A stretch of DNA of 64,000 nt from Paenibacillus cremeus (GCF_007786445.1 NZ_VNJI01000005.1:124001-188000), one strand, 5' to 3'. Positions 1-9,056 are shown, numbered from the stretch's first letter. Numbers and translations are program-made. The notes: a model not told the origin generated them from the letters alone.

Positions 1-760
1 GCTGCATATATTTTTGGCCGAAAATGTACAAAATGACGATCGGAATCGTGATCAGCACCAACGCAGCAAACACCTTGTGATAATCCGAGGTATACTCTTT
101 AATGAAGAACTTGGGCGCCATCGTCACCGTCAGCATCGCTTCCTTATTAATAAACACGAGCGGAAACAAATACTGGTTCCAAGAGTTCAGAAACGCCAGA
201 ATGCCAACCGTCGTGAGCACCGGCACTGCCAAGGGCAGGATGACATTAACAAATTTGCCCCAGGCGCCTGACCCATCCATTTCCGCCGCCTCCAGCAGCT
301 CGTTAGGAATTTCATCAAATGCATTGCGGGCGATCAAAAGCGAGAAAGGGATGACCATCGCCACCTCCGGTCCGACCAGCGACATATACGTATTGATCCA
401 ATGAAACGTCTTAATCGTCTGGAAGAGCGGAACGAGCATCGCCACCGGCGGAATCATCAGTCCGATCAAGCAGATCGCAAATACCGAGGCATCCCCGGGA
501 AATTTCAGCTTGCTGAACCCGTAAGCGGCCAGCGAGACCGTGATGAGCAGCAGCACAACGACCGAGGTCGAAACGATAAAGCTGTTCATCAAAAATCGCG
601 GAAACTGCTTCAAGCTAAGCACATCCCCATAATTGGCCCCTCCGTCACCCTCCAGCGAATAGGACACCAGATACACCATCGGAACGACCCAGATGATGGC
701 CAGGAGGAGGAGAGCTACATTCATCGTAATCTTTTCAGACCGCTGCAACCTACCGAACAT
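1..760 (-). CDS. carbohydrate ABC transporter permease (MalG type), 3' end outside window
   Basis: This is an inner-membrane subunit of a sugar importer of the MalFGK2 class. The visible part is about 253 residues and runs off the left edge, so the C-terminus is missing. It has several hydrophobic segments and the EAA loop that docks the ATPase (EAAEMDGSG, near residue 185). The ATG at 760 is preceded by TTAGGAGGTAGAGGG, a strong ribosome binding site. It follows the MalF-type permease by 4 bases, so the two are surely co-translated. No ATPase gene is visible; these systems usually borrow a shared MsmX-type ATPase (family knowledge). The substrate cannot be read from the sequence. Confidence 0.93.
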   Translation of the reverse strand, partial: MFGRLQRSEKITMNVALLLLAIIWVVPMVYLVSYSLEGDGGANYGDVLSLKQFPRFLMNSFIVSTSVVVLLLITVSLAAYGFSKLKFPGDASVFAICLIGLMIPPVAMLVPLFQTIKTFHWINTYMSLVGPEVAMVIPFSLLIARNAFDEIPNELLEAAEMDGSGAWGKFVNVILPLAVPVLTTVGILAFLNSWNQYLFPLVFINKEAMLTVTMAPKFFIKEYTSDYHKVFAALVLITIPIVILYIFGQKYMQ

Positions 761-764
761 CCCT

Positions 765-1703
765 CTACCTCCTAAGCTTGTTATACACGCGAAGTTGAAA
801 AGCTGTATACCCGAAAGCAATCAGCAGCAGCACAACCGATACCGACCCGCTGTACCCCGTTCTATATTTCAACAAAGATTCGCGGAACAAATAAGTGGAG
901 ATCAGCTCTGTTGCCCCTCCCGGGCCGCCCTCCGTCATAATCCAAACTAAGTCGAATACCTTCAGCGCGAAAATAATCCCCAGAATCAGTAAAGTTACAT
1001 GCGTGCCGCTGAGCATCGGAAAAATAATATGGCGAAACTGCTTCATCACATTGGCGCCATCGATTTTGGAAGCCTCAAAAATTTCCTGATCAATATTCAG
1101 CAAGCTGGTGTAATAGATGAGCATATAAAAGCCCGCATTGGCAAAAATGTACACCGCTGCAATCGCATTCAAAGCCATCGACGGCTCGGACAGCCAGGTG
1201 TGTGTCAGGCTCTGGGCGCCTACCCATCTGAGCAGCGTGTTGAGCAAGCCGAAGTTCGGCTCGTAAATCCCTGAGAACGTCGTTCCGATCGTGACCACCG
1301 CAATGACATGCGGCAGAAAGAAGATCGACTTAAACAAGCCGCTAGCCGCCCACACCCCATTGAGCAGTACGGCCAGCACTAAGCCAAGTGCCATAGACAA
1401 CGGAATCGTAACGATCAAAAAATGAAACGTATGCCCCAGCGCATCATAGAAATTCGGGTCCTTCAACAAGCTGACGTAGTTATCCAGTCCGATAAAGGCT
1501 TTATCCCCAATGCCCGACCATTCGAAAAATCCGATGTAAATATTATAAAAAATACCGAAAAACGTGAAAACGGAAACAAAAATGAGAAGAGGAAGAGAAA
1601 AGAACAATCCGGTGAATCGGTTTCGTTTCTTTTTCAGTCCGGCAATCGACTTGTTCGTGTTCGTAATAGCAACCTCCACTGGATTCCACCCCGCAGGCGA
1701 CAT
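765..1703 (-). CDS. carbohydrate ABC transporter permease (MalF type)
   Basis: This is the partner membrane subunit of the sugar importer, 312 residues in the longest frame, with six predicted hydrophobic segments and the EAA loop EASKIDGAN near residue 210. The start is uncertain. The ATG at 1703 lies just after a T-rich terminator-like tail and has no close ribosome binding site, whereas a GTG at 1679 (residue 9) sits 7 bases after GGGGTGG. It lies between the binding-protein gene and the MalG-type permease, the usual order for this family. A large hairpin with a T-run just upstream probably lowers permease expression relative to the binding protein. Confidence 0.93.
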   Translation of the reverse strand: MSPAGWNPVEVAITNTNKSIAGLKKKRNRFTGLFFSLPLLIFVSVFTFFGIFYNIYIGFFEWSGIGDKAFIGLDNYVSLLKDPNFYDALGHTFHFLIVTIPLSMALGLVLAVLLNGVWAASGLFKSIFFLPHVIAVVTIGTTFSGIYEPNFGLLNTLLRWVGAQSLTHTWLSEPSMALNAIAAVYIFANAGFYMLIYYTSLLNIDQEIFEASKIDGANVMKQFRHIIFPMLSGTHVTLLILGIIFALKVFDLVWIMTEGGPGGATELISTYLFRESLLKYRTGYSGSVSVVLLLIAFGYTAFQLRVYNKLRR

Positions 1704-1712
1704 AGTAGGAAG

Positions 1713-1783
1713 AAAAAAAACGAACCTCCGCCCCGCAGCTTCCGGAACAGCCCTGCCGACCGCGGCGATGGGACAGAGGTTCG
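1713..1783 (-). terminator. intercistronic hairpin with T-run between binding protein and permease
   Basis: On the minus strand CGAACCTC and GAGGTTCG can pair across a long loop that contains further complementary G/C blocks, followed directly by eight Ts. The position, after the binding-protein stop and before the permease start, fits a partial terminator or attenuator that lets the binding protein be made in excess. Function is inferred. Confidence 0.6.
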
Positions 1784-1812
1784 ATGAACAGTCAACTTTA
1801 CTCTTAAGCTGG

Positions 1813-3147
1813 TTAGCGCTTCACGGCATCCGAAGCTTTCTGCACCTCAGCCATGGCTTGCTCTGGCGTTGCCGTTCCGCTCGCGACCTTCTGCAGGTTC
1901 GTGAAAAGCGCTAGCTCGATGGACGCATTGTCGAGGAAACGGATTCCGCCAACGTCCTTCGACAGCTCGTTTAAGATTACATCCACCGATTGCTTCTCAA
2001 GGTCAGACTTGAGCAGAGACTTATCCATCGACAGCCCTTCTTTGACCGGGAGGAATTGCAGTGACTTGCTCAAGATCGTCTGGTAGTCGCCCGTAGCCAT
2101 GAACTCCACAAACTTCCAAGCAGCATCTTTGTTCTTGGAATCCTTGCTGATGCCAAGCGGCACGTCGCCGTTGATCAGCACACTCGTCTTGCCCCCGGCG
2201 ATCGTCGGCATCGGCACGAGCCCGAAGGTCCTGTCGCCGATTTTCAGTCCGTCTTTATTGGCGACATCGGTCATGATCCATGCTCCAACGAGAATCATGG
2301 GCAGCTGGCGCTTTTGCAGGTACATTTCGCGCAAATCCGGGTCGAATTTGGTGGTCAGGTTCCCGTCTTGGAAAATATGATCCGTGTAGAACGCCTTAAA
2401 CGCATTCGTCGCTTGAATAAACTGCGGATCGGTGAACTTCGCTTTCCCCGCATCGGCATCATACAGCTTTCCGGGAGCGATCTGATTTACCAGGGTATAG
2501 AACACATCCGTCACCGTTGCGCTCTTCCCGCCGGCAAAGCCAACGCGTGGTACGATGTTGGGCAGCTTCGCGTCCTCGAACTTCTTCACCGCTTGCTTGA
2601 GATCCTCGTAAGTTTTGGGCGGCTCAGCTCCTACCTTCTTAAACAAATCCACGTCATAGGAAAGGAATGGCGTAACAGCGACGCCAGTCGGGATCGTGCG
2701 GTAGCCGGCTTTTTTGGACGCATCCATCGCCGTGCTCTTGAACGACTTCTCCCAGTCCTTGCCAAGCGACTTCTCCGCAAGAGGAGCCAGCGGCTCGAGA
2801 ATCGACGTATAGTTTTTAATCATCGGCCCGTTCGTGAAAGCCATGACATCCGGTACTTCTCCGCCCTGAATGGCGACTTGAATCTTCTTCTCATAGTCCG
2901 CCGAAGGGGTGCGCACGTAGTTTACTTTAATTTTCGGATACTTGGCGTTAAAGGCTTTGATCAGATCCTGCCAAACATTATCTTCAGGCGACCACGACCA
3001 GAAAGAAATTTCCCCAGCGATCTCTTCCGGCTTTGCTGTCTTCTCATTCGATGGTGTCGGACTTGTGCCTGTAGTTTGCGAGCCGCCGCATGCGGAAAGC
3101 ACCAGCGATCCGGCAAGCAGCACACTCATTAGTCTCATCTTCTTCAT
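1813..3147 (-). CDS. extracellular sugar-binding lipoprotein (family 1 solute-binding protein)
   Basis: This is the lipid-anchored receptor of the importer, 444 residues from ATG 3147. The N-terminus is KK, a hydrophobic stretch and the lipobox LSAC with the lipidated cysteine at residue 20, followed by a Ser/Thr/Pro-rich linker. The body has the solute-binding family 1 layout, for example the DVMAF segment and the C-terminal GTATPEQAMAEVQKA helix typical of MalE-like proteins. A longer frame starts at GTG 3156, but AAAAGGGGTG at 6 bases before ATG 3147 is the better ribosome binding site. It is first in the operon and divergent from a ROK repressor, which probably controls it. Confidence 0.95.
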   Translation of the reverse strand: MKKMRLMSVLLAGSLVLSACGGSQTTGTSPTPSNEKTAKPEEIAGEISFWSWSPEDNVWQDLIKAFNAKYPKIKVNYVRTPSADYEKKIQVAIQGGEVPDVMAFTNGPMIKNYTSILEPLAPLAEKSLGKDWEKSFKSTAMDASKKAGYRTIPTGVAVTPFLSYDVDLFKKVGAEPPKTYEDLKQAVKKFEDAKLPNIVPRVGFAGGKSATVTDVFYTLVNQIAPGKLYDADAGKAKFTDPQFIQATNAFKAFYTDHIFQDGNLTTKFDPDLREMYLQKRQLPMILVGAWIMTDVANKDGLKIGDRTFGLVPMPTIAGGKTSVLINGDVPLGISKDSKNKDAAWKFVEFMATGDYQTILSKSLQFLPVKEGLSMDKSLLKSDLEKQSVDVILNELSKDVGGIRFLDNASIELALFTNLQKVASGTATPEQAMAEVQKASDAVKR

Positions 3148-3189
3148 TATAAACACCCCTTTTATGAATGCTGAAGCGTTTTCAACGCC

Positions 3190-3219
3190 TTTGTATATTT
3201 AGTATATACTTCATACAAA
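3190..3219. promoter_or_regulatory. inverted repeat, candidate operator of the ROK regulator
   Basis: TTTGTAT and ATACAAA form a perfect 7-bp inverted repeat with a 16-base spacer. On the minus strand it overlaps a plausible promoter for the binding-protein operon (TTCCTT, 17 bases, TATACT). A GAAAACGC block resembling half of a CcpA site lies between it and the gene, but does not fit the full cre consensus. The regulator assignment rests on divergent gene order only. Confidence 0.45.
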
Positions 3220-3277
3220 TAAAAAGGAACATAAATTTATTTTCGTAAAAAGGTTCTTATTTTATAAGACACTCCTT

Positions 3278-3306
3278 TTGACATACGGTTTATTATTGTA
3301 TAATAT
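3278..3306 (+). promoter_or_regulatory. sigma-A type promoter of the ROK regulator gene
   Basis: TTGACA at 3278-3283 is a consensus -35 box. TAATAT at 3301-3306 lies 17 bases further on, and an overlapping TATAAT at 3299 gives 15. It sits about 50 bases before the gene start, and the -35 box itself forms the first codons of the longest open frame, which is a reason to reject that longer start. Confidence 0.7.
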
Positions 3307-3352
3307 TCATACTAAATCATCCATTTTGCACAAAAGTAAGGTTGTGAATACG

Positions 3353-4549
3353 ATGCATCCTAACGGCCCACTCGGCAACTTTGACCTGGTGAAAAAAATT
3401 AATATGGAGCATACGATCAGCACGATTCTGAACTACCGCCCCCTCTCCCGTGCCAAGATCGCAACGCTAACCGGCTTGAATAAGATGACCGTATCCAGCT
3501 GTGTGGACTTGTTTCTTCAAAAAGGGCTGGTCTTTGAGCTAGGGACGACGGGTACCTCGCGGGGACGCCCTCCTGTGCTGGTCGATATTCATGAACAGGC
3601 GGGTGTCTGTGTTGGCGTCGATGTGGAGATCAACCAGTTCACCGTGCTCGTCACCGATCTGCTCGGCAAACGCCTGGAGAGCATGGGTATTCCCATGGAA
3701 AGCAAGGATCCCTATCATTTCGTTGACTCGGTCTCGCACATCTTCGCCGATTTGGCCGCTGCTCATGCTCATCGTCCCTTAGGAATCATCGGTGCGGGTA
3801 TTGTCATTCCGGCCTATTACAATACCCAGACCAACGGGGTGGAATACAACGCGAATCTGAAGGAGTGGAACGATTTCCCACTTGCAGATGAGCTGTGTCG
3901 GAAAAATCCGTCGCTGCCGATCTACATTAATCCGGCTCCGTATGCCGGGGCGATGGGAGAGGTGCATTTTGGCGGCGTTGCTTCGAAAACGGTGGAGCAT
4001 CTGGTCTATGTGACCAGCTCTTGGGGTTTATCCGTCGGTGTCTACAACAAAGGCGAGCTATTCACCGGAGCTACTGGAACTGCCGGTCGGCTGGGGCACT
4101 CCACCATTCATATGAATGGGAAAAAATGCACCTGTGGCAGCCGGGGCTGCTGGGAGATGTACGCTTCCGTGAAGGCGCTATACGATTTGCTGGAGACGAC
4201 GCCGCAGCAGCTGCCGTTCATCGACATCGTAGCGGGCATGACCAACGGGGACGCCAAGTACACGAGCGCGGTGCACGAGCTCGGGCATTACCATGGCATC
4301 GGCCTCGCCAATGTCATCAACGCGTACAATCCGCGCGTCATCTGTATCGGCGGACTGCTGGCGCTGCTTGGACCGACGCTGGTCAACTCGATCTGGAACA
4401 CGCTGAGTGAGATGATTCCAGCGCGGTTCCTGCGGCATGTGGAGATTTACTGCTCAGAGCTCGGCGAGCTCGGTGTCGCTCACGGCGGCGTGTCCATGGT
4501 GCTGCGCCAGCTGCCGGCCACGATGATTCGGTATGCGCTGCAGGAGTAG
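3353..4549 (+). CDS. ROK family transcriptional regulator (XylR/NagC type)
   Basis: This is a sugar-responsive DNA-binding regulator, about 398 residues. It has an N-terminal winged helix-turn-helix (residues about 15-70, with the TGLNKMTVSSCVDLF recognition part) and a ROK sugar-kinase-like domain carrying the zinc-binding signature CTCGSRGCWE. The kinase phosphate-binding motif DxGGT is replaced by DVEINQ, so it should not be a kinase. ATG 3353 is preferred over upstream in-frame starts because those cover the promoter; the ribosome binding site (TAAGG) is weak. It is divergent from the importer operon, whose sugar it probably senses. Confidence 0.93.
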   Translation: MHPNGPLGNFDLVKKINMEHTISTILNYRPLSRAKIATLTGLNKMTVSSCVDLFLQKGLVFELGTTGTSRGRPPVLVDIHEQAGVCVGVDVEINQFTVLVTDLLGKRLESMGIPMESKDPYHFVDSVSHIFADLAAAHAHRPLGIIGAGIVIPAYYNTQTNGVEYNANLKEWNDFPLADELCRKNPSLPIYINPAPYAGAMGEVHFGGVASKTVEHLVYVTSSWGLSVGVYNKGELFTGATGTAGRLGHSTIHMNGKKCTCGSRGCWEMYASVKALYDLLETTPQQLPFIDIVAGMTNGDAKYTSAVHELGHYHGIGLANVINAYNPRVICIGGLLALLGPTLVNSIWNTLSEMIPARFLRHVEIYCSELGELGVAHGGVSMVLRQLPATMIRYALQE

Positions 4550-4570
4550 GCGGGGGTTGGATTTTTAAAA

Positions 4571-4730
4571 TTAAGAAAAAGTACTCGCGCCAACTAGGGC
4601 CAGAGCTGCAACGCGGAGAATCCGCGTTCGAGCGAAACGACATCGTCCGAATCGGCCTGCAGCGCAGTTTTTCCTCCTTCGAGCACCCCAGCGCCGCCCA
4701 TATCAGCCTGCAAAGTGGATTTTCCATAAC
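4571..4730. repeat. candidate interspersed intergenic repeat
   Basis: This non-coding stretch after the ROK gene contains a perfect hairpin (AACGCGGA-GAA-TCCGCGTT, 4610-4628) and balanced composition. Its minus-strand translation (beginning MENPLCRLIW) looks like a dispersed Paenibacillus intergenic element that is often mis-called as a small protein; that is from memory and not checked here. There is no ribosome binding site for such a protein. Confidence 0.35.
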
Positions 4731-4752
4731 CTAACCTTACCAAAAACGAAAA

Positions 4753-4776
4753 GGGGTGGAAGGCTGCTCCCACCCC
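4753..4776 (-). terminator. hairpin with T-rich tail on the minus strand
   Basis: GGGGTGG pairs with CCACCCC. The minus-strand sequence after it (TTTTCGTTTTT) is T-rich. It may back up the next terminator for the leftward FAD oxidoreductase gene. Confidence 0.5.
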
Positions 4777-4795
4777 GAAACTTATAAATTAGGTT

Positions 4796-4843
4796 AAAAA
4801 AGGATAGAGACTCAGAAAAATATCTGAATCTCTATCCTTTTTT
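4796..4843. terminator. bidirectional rho-independent terminator
   Basis: A 15-base perfect inverted repeat (AAAAAAGGATAGAGA / TCTCTATCCTTTTTT) with an 18-base loop. It has a T-run on both strands and lies between two convergent genes (ROK regulator and FAD oxidoreductase). Confidence 0.9.
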
Positions 4844-4891
4844 ACTGGTTTATCCGGTCGCGAGGATATGTTGGAATCTGTTTTTTTGCGG

Positions 4892-6166
4892 TCATCCCGG
4901 CTGCGTTTGGCGTCCCCCTTGAAAAACAACATCCTGCTTCCGAAGCTCCGCGTGCAGCTCGCCGATGGAGATGTCGCGGATCTTGCTCCTCTCTTCCAAG
5001 GCTAGGGCCGCCGCAATGCCCGCCGCTTGCCCCAGCGCGTAGCAGGTAGCCTGCACCCGCATTGAGGACATCGCCACATGCGTCGCCGAAATGGAGCGTC
5101 CCGCCACCAGCAGGTTATCGAGCTCATCCGGTACCATGCAGCGGTACGGGATGTCGTAGCCGTCTACCTTTCGCTCATCGGTTGTTTTTTTGCCGTCGGG
5201 GCTGTGGATGTCGATCTCGTAATTCGTCTGCGCCACCACATCCTCGAACCGGCGTCCTTCCACAACATCCTGCTCCGTCAACGTGTACAGACCCTGGATT
5301 TGGTTCGTCTCCCTCACGCCCACCTGACCGGCTACATGGGAGAGCACATACGTCTCGAACCCGTTGCGCTGCAAATAGTTGACGATGGAAAACACCTGTC
5401 TCAGCGCTTCCGTCTCAGCAAAATTCACATCCTCGATCTTCGCCCCGTTCCCCTTGACCCGGGTCATGTTAACGAGCAGCGTGCCCTCCTTGTTCCGCTC
5501 CCAGTAGAGCCGCCGCCCTTGCGGCAAATCCGATACCTGCTCATAGTAATAGCAGCCCTCGGGCAGCATCGGCGTCACAGGCTTCCCCGTATTTTGCATC
5601 ATAAACATCAGCGTCATCGGCTGTGTCAAACCGTCTTCCTCCCGGCCCGAAGTGTACGGCACTCCGGCATCCATGGCCACCCTGGCATCACCGGTGCAGT
5701 CAATAAACTGCTCCGCCTCGAAGGCGCGAAGCCCCTCCCGGGTAGACGCGATGATAGCTTTCAAGCGGCGGCCTTCTTTGACCGTGCCGACAAATTCGGT
5801 ATGGTAGCACACGTGGACCTTTTCTTTTTTCATCTTCTCGTTCAAGTAATGCCGCAGCTGAAAAGGAGAATACTGCGGTGCGATGGAGACGTCGTGCTGC
5901 TCCGGCAAATATTCGCTCAATACCTCGGCGATCATCTCGCGGTAAATCCCGGTCACATTGCCGATGGGCATAAAAATGCTCACGTTGCCCAGGGTCCCCA
6001 TGCCGCCCAGCTGACCCGATCGTTCGAGCAAAATAACCTTTTTGCCGCGTCTCGACGCGCTGATCGCCGCTGCCGTACCGGCCGGACCTCCGCCGATCAC
6101 CACCATATCCGCAGCTGCGTACGCTTCTACTTTGCGCTGAAACTCATAGCTTGTTGATGTACTCAT
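4892..6166 (-). CDS. FAD-dependent oxidoreductase (FAD_oxidored family)
   Basis: This is a soluble flavoprotein of 424 residues. It has an N-terminal dinucleotide fold GGGPAGTAAAISASRRG followed by the E of the second strand (residues about 22-50), a mid CTGDARVA segment and the C-terminal second FAD motif ending in ALGQAAGIAAALA. The family (PF12831-like) often sits in Paenibacillus polysaccharide clusters; substrates are mostly unknown. It is the last gene of the sulfatase/importer cluster, just after the ferritin-like gene, so it may oxidise or reduce a sugar released by the sulfatase (inference). The ribosome binding site GGAAGG is about 13 bases before ATG. Confidence 0.9.
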   Translation of the reverse strand: MSTSTSYEFQRKVEAYAAADMVVIGGGPAGTAAAISASRRGKKVILLERSGQLGGMGTLGNVSIFMPIGNVTGIYREMIAEVLSEYLPEQHDVSIAPQYSPFQLRHYLNEKMKKEKVHVCYHTEFVGTVKEGRRLKAIIASTREGLRAFEAEQFIDCTGDARVAMDAGVPYTSGREEDGLTQPMTLMFMMQNTGKPVTPMLPEGCYYYEQVSDLPQGRRLYWERNKEGTLLVNMTRVKGNGAKIEDVNFAETEALRQVFSIVNYLQRNGFETYVLSHVAGQVGVRETNQIQGLYTLTEQDVVEGRRFEDVVAQTNYEIDIHSPDGKKTTDERKVDGYDIPYRCMVPDELDNLLVAGRSISATHVAMSSMRVQATCYALGQAAGIAAALALEERSKIRDISIGELHAELRKQDVVFQGGRQTQPG

Positions 6167-6214
6167 TCGTTTATTCGCATCCTTCCTTGATTAAAGTCAG
6201 ATTGATCGGTTAAT

Positions 6215-7497
6215 TTACCCCTTGGACGCTCCAGCCTCTGCCTCTGCCTCCGCCTTGGCCCACGCCTCGAACAGCTTCGCCCGCTCTGCCATATCCAGCT
6301 CAGCGACCTCGCGCACGTAATCCAAGTCTTCGCCAAACAGCTCGGGCGTCCATTTTCGCCCAAACCAAAGGCGGCATGCGTCACTTCATCGGCCCAGTCG
6401 TAATCCTGGAAGCGCTCCATCAGCGGATGCTTCGCCACATCCCGGCAAAACTCGTACTCGCCGACCTTGCCGGGGCGCTTCATCGCTTTGTCCTCGAAGC
6501 CGATGCTCAGCAGCGCGTACCGCTGCGCCGGCAGCTTCGGGATGAGCGGATCGTAGCCGCCTACATATTGCCGCAGCGCCATCCAATCGATGCCCTCCGC
6601 CTCCAGCGCCGCTTGCCCGAACAGCGCGTGCCGCACTTCGTCCCACAGATGCCGGGCCAAATCCTGGTAAAACTCCCACGGCATCTGCTTCTGGTCATAA
6701 ATGACGCTCGCCAAATTTTCCACGGCGGACATTTCTTCCTGGCGGCTCTTCATCATCATGCAGAGCCGGATATGATCGGGAACATCCGACAGGCTCGGGA
6801 TGGAGGTGCGTCCCAGAGCGGCGGGGCCCATCCGCTTCGAATCCCGCACGGCGTGCTTCGGCATCTCATACGGCTTGCCGGACCGCCACCGCGCAGGCAG
6901 CTGCGTACGGACGCCCTGCTCGCCAGTGATCCCCCCTGCCGCCGCCAAGTAATCGGCGATATGCGCCTCGAATTCGGCGGCCAGCTCCAGCGGTTCGCCA
7001 TCCTGCTGAAGCTCGGCGATCATGCGCTCGCCCCATTCGATTTGCTCGCGCAGCTCCATGCACAAGACCTTCAAAATGCGGATCGTCGGGTAATCGACCA
7101 GCTGCTGCGTCTCGGCCATGTGCAGCGTGTACGCTTCCAGCAGCGCGGGCTTCACAACGCGGTAAATGCCCGCCAGCAGCTCCATATCCGTCTCGGCATG
7201 GATCAGATCCTCGAACAGCAGCGCTAGCGTAACATTCGGCTCCTTGAGCAGCTGGGTCGGCGGGGTGCGCAGCTCTAGGATCCGGCGCCGCAGCGCACCT
7301 ACGGCCTCCGCATCCTCATAGAGATGCCTGCCGAGCGCCGCCTTCAGATGCCAGTTCGCTCGGGCCGGCAGCTGGGCAGCCTCGCAGCGAAACAGCTGCT
7401 CGTGAATGTACCTGAATCTGCGCAGCACCTTCGAATTGATCTCTACACTGAATTTTCCGGTGCTGTACGGATTCGAAATCCCTGTGAACGCGATCAT
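6215..7497 (-). pseudogene. ferritin-like di-iron protein, frameshifted near the C-terminus
   Basis: This is a helical protein with two ferritin-type ligand blocks, LWDEVRH and DWADEVTH, plus an upstream Glu (MSAVENLA), suggesting a di-iron oxygen- or peroxide-handling protein. A tandem TTTGG duplication (CCAAA twice at 6360-6369 on the plus strand) shifts the frame after THAAFG. As written the protein ends in a low-quality Arg/Ser-rich tail at 6163. Removing one copy restores an acidic helical C-terminus (GRKWTPELFGEDLDYV onward) ending at a TAA at 6215. The start at 7497 has AGGAGG 8 bases upstream. About 90% of the protein is intact, so it may keep some activity. Whether the duplication is real or a sequencing error cannot be told. 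Confidence 0.8.
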
Positions 7498-7542
7498 GCC
7501 ATGCGCCTCCTGAATTGGTTAGTGTCACTCCGCCCACACACC

Positions 7543-9030
7543 TCAATAGCCTTTGCCGTACCGGATCGGCCCCCGCCAAGCGAAAGGATTGGCTGCCTTG
7601 ACCTGGCGTTCCTCGCGCAGCGGCTTATCGGTGGCTCGCAGCCCAGTGGTCGCATTATCGTCGTCCCGCCAAGCAGGAAACCGCTCACGCAGCTGGTGCC
7701 TGCATTCGTTCAGCATCGCTCCGCACTCAGGTCGTGTATCTGCAGCGAGATTGTGCAGCTCCAACGGATCCTGCTCCAAGTTAAACAACTGCTCAAAGCC
7801 TCCGTCGACGTAGTACAAATACTTCCACTTCACGTTCGCCGCCATGAACAAACCATCTCGCTCCTCCACGTAGCCAAACAGCCAGCGCTCCTCAAGCTCG
7901 CTCTCGTCCATGCGCAGCAGGCTGCACCCATCGCGTTCAGACTGCTCCTCCTCCGACCACACCCCCGCCAGATCCAGCAGGGTCGGGTAAATATCCGCCA
8001 GCTGTGCTCCGCGCTCGAACACGCGTCCTGCAGCATACGCCGGATATCGGGCTTGAAGGAATGCTTTAGGAATGCGCAAAATGAACGGCACCCCAGCAGA
8101 CGGCTCGTAGAACGCGGTTTTGTGAAACAAGCCGTGATCGCCCAGCATCTCGCCATGATCCGAGGTAAACAGGATGATCGTATCCTGGGCTATCCCTTGG
8201 CTGTTCAGCTCGCCGAGCAGCCGGCCCAGCTCGTAGTCAATATGCGTGATCTGCGCGTAATAATGCTTGCGCGCCGCCTGCACGACAGCTTCAGGCAGCT
8301 GATCCAGCTTCCGGCTCCAGCGGACATTCGTGATCCAGCGAGGCACCTTGTCTTCAGCATCACGAGACCAATCGCCGACGGACGGCTTCGGAATGTCGAT
8401 GCCGTCATACAGCCGGACATACGATTCCGGCGGGTCAAACGGTGGATGCGGCGTCTCGAAGCTGGTCCACATGAAGAACGGCGCATGCGGATCCCGTTGA
8501 CGCAGGAAATCAATCGACTCGTTCACGATCCAGTGCGTCTGCGTGTATTGCACGGGCGTCGAGGCGAAGGCCGGGTACACCTCGTTCCCGCCCAAGCCGT
8601 GCCCGCGGTACATCCCGGCATAGGGCGTGCCTTCCAGCCAGTTGACGTAGTCCTCGGGCAGCAGCCGCATCCGTTCAAAGCCGTACCGCGCCCGGGCCGG
8701 GGTAAAATGCATTTTACCGGCGGCATGCGTCTGGTAGCCTGCGGCGGTCAGCCTCCCGGGCAAGGTGCGGTGGCTCGCTTCCGGAAACGGCTTTGCCGTT
8801 TCGCTCATATTCGCCAGTCCATGACGATCTGCGCTCAAGCCCGTCATAATCGTGGTGCGCGCCGGGATGCAGATCGGGCAATCGCTGTACGCGCGACGGA
8901 ACCGGATGCCTTCGGCCGCCAATTGATCCAGGTGCGGGGTCATGACCGGATGCCCGGCCCCGACCATGCCGAGACAGTCCCAGCGCTGCTGGTCGGTCGT
9001 GATCAAGAGGATGTTCGGATGTGTCAACAC
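7543..9030 (-). CDS. sulfatase (formylglycine type)
   Basis: This is an arylsulfatase/alkaline phosphatase-fold hydrolase of about 495 residues. It has the metal-binding N-terminus NILLITTDQQRWD, the maturation motif C-I-P-A-R (Cys54 from GTG 9030, converted to formylglycine in the family), a TSDHGEMLGDHGLF segment holding metal ligands, and a C-terminal KYLYY..EQLFNLEQDPLE module. No signal peptide is seen, so it probably acts on imported sulfated oligosaccharides in the cytoplasm. GTG 9030 is chosen because GGAGGG lies 6 bases before it; the longer frame would include that site in the coding sequence. It follows the binding-protein gene. No sulfatase-maturing enzyme is in the window. Confidence 0.93.
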   Translation of the reverse strand: MLTHPNILLITTDQQRWDCLGMVGAGHPVMTPHLDQLAAEGIRFRRAYSDCPICIPARTTIMTGLSADRHGLANMSETAKPFPEASHRTLPGRLTAAGYQTHAAGKMHFTPARARYGFERMRLLPEDYVNWLEGTPYAGMYRGHGLGGNEVYPAFASTPVQYTQTHWIVNESIDFLRQRDPHAPFFMWTSFETPHPPFDPPESYVRLYDGIDIPKPSVGDWSRDAEDKVPRWITNVRWSRKLDQLPEAVVQAARKHYYAQITHIDYELGRLLGELNSQGIAQDTIILFTSDHGEMLGDHGLFHKTAFYEPSAGVPFILRIPKAFLQARYPAYAAGRVFERGAQLADIYPTLLDLAGVWSEEEQSERDGCSLLRMDESELEERWLFGYVEERDGLFMAANVKWKYLYYVDGGFEQLFNLEQDPLELHNLAADTRPECGAMLNECRHQLRERFPAWRDDDNATTGLRATDKPLREERQVKAANPFAWRGPIRYGKGY

Positions 9031-9056
9031 AAAGCTCCCTCCGTGCTCAACTAACA

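Noticed and set aside
3167..3190. CcpA (cre) site before the binding-protein operon
   Set aside because: TGAAAACGCTTCAG matches only the first eight positions of the consensus; the second half is displaced.
3278..3352. Longer start for the ROK regulator
   Set aside because: The first codons are the -35 and -10 boxes of its promoter, so the true start is downstream.
4383..4727. 114-residue minus-strand frame
   Set aside because: It overlaps the end of the ROK gene and has no ribosome binding site; the intergenic part is treated as a possible repeat.
7324..9054. 576-residue open frame on the plus strand
   Set aside because: It is antisense to the sulfatase and ferritin-like genes, Arg/His-rich, without ribosome binding site or family motif; it exists because the sense genes are G+C rich.
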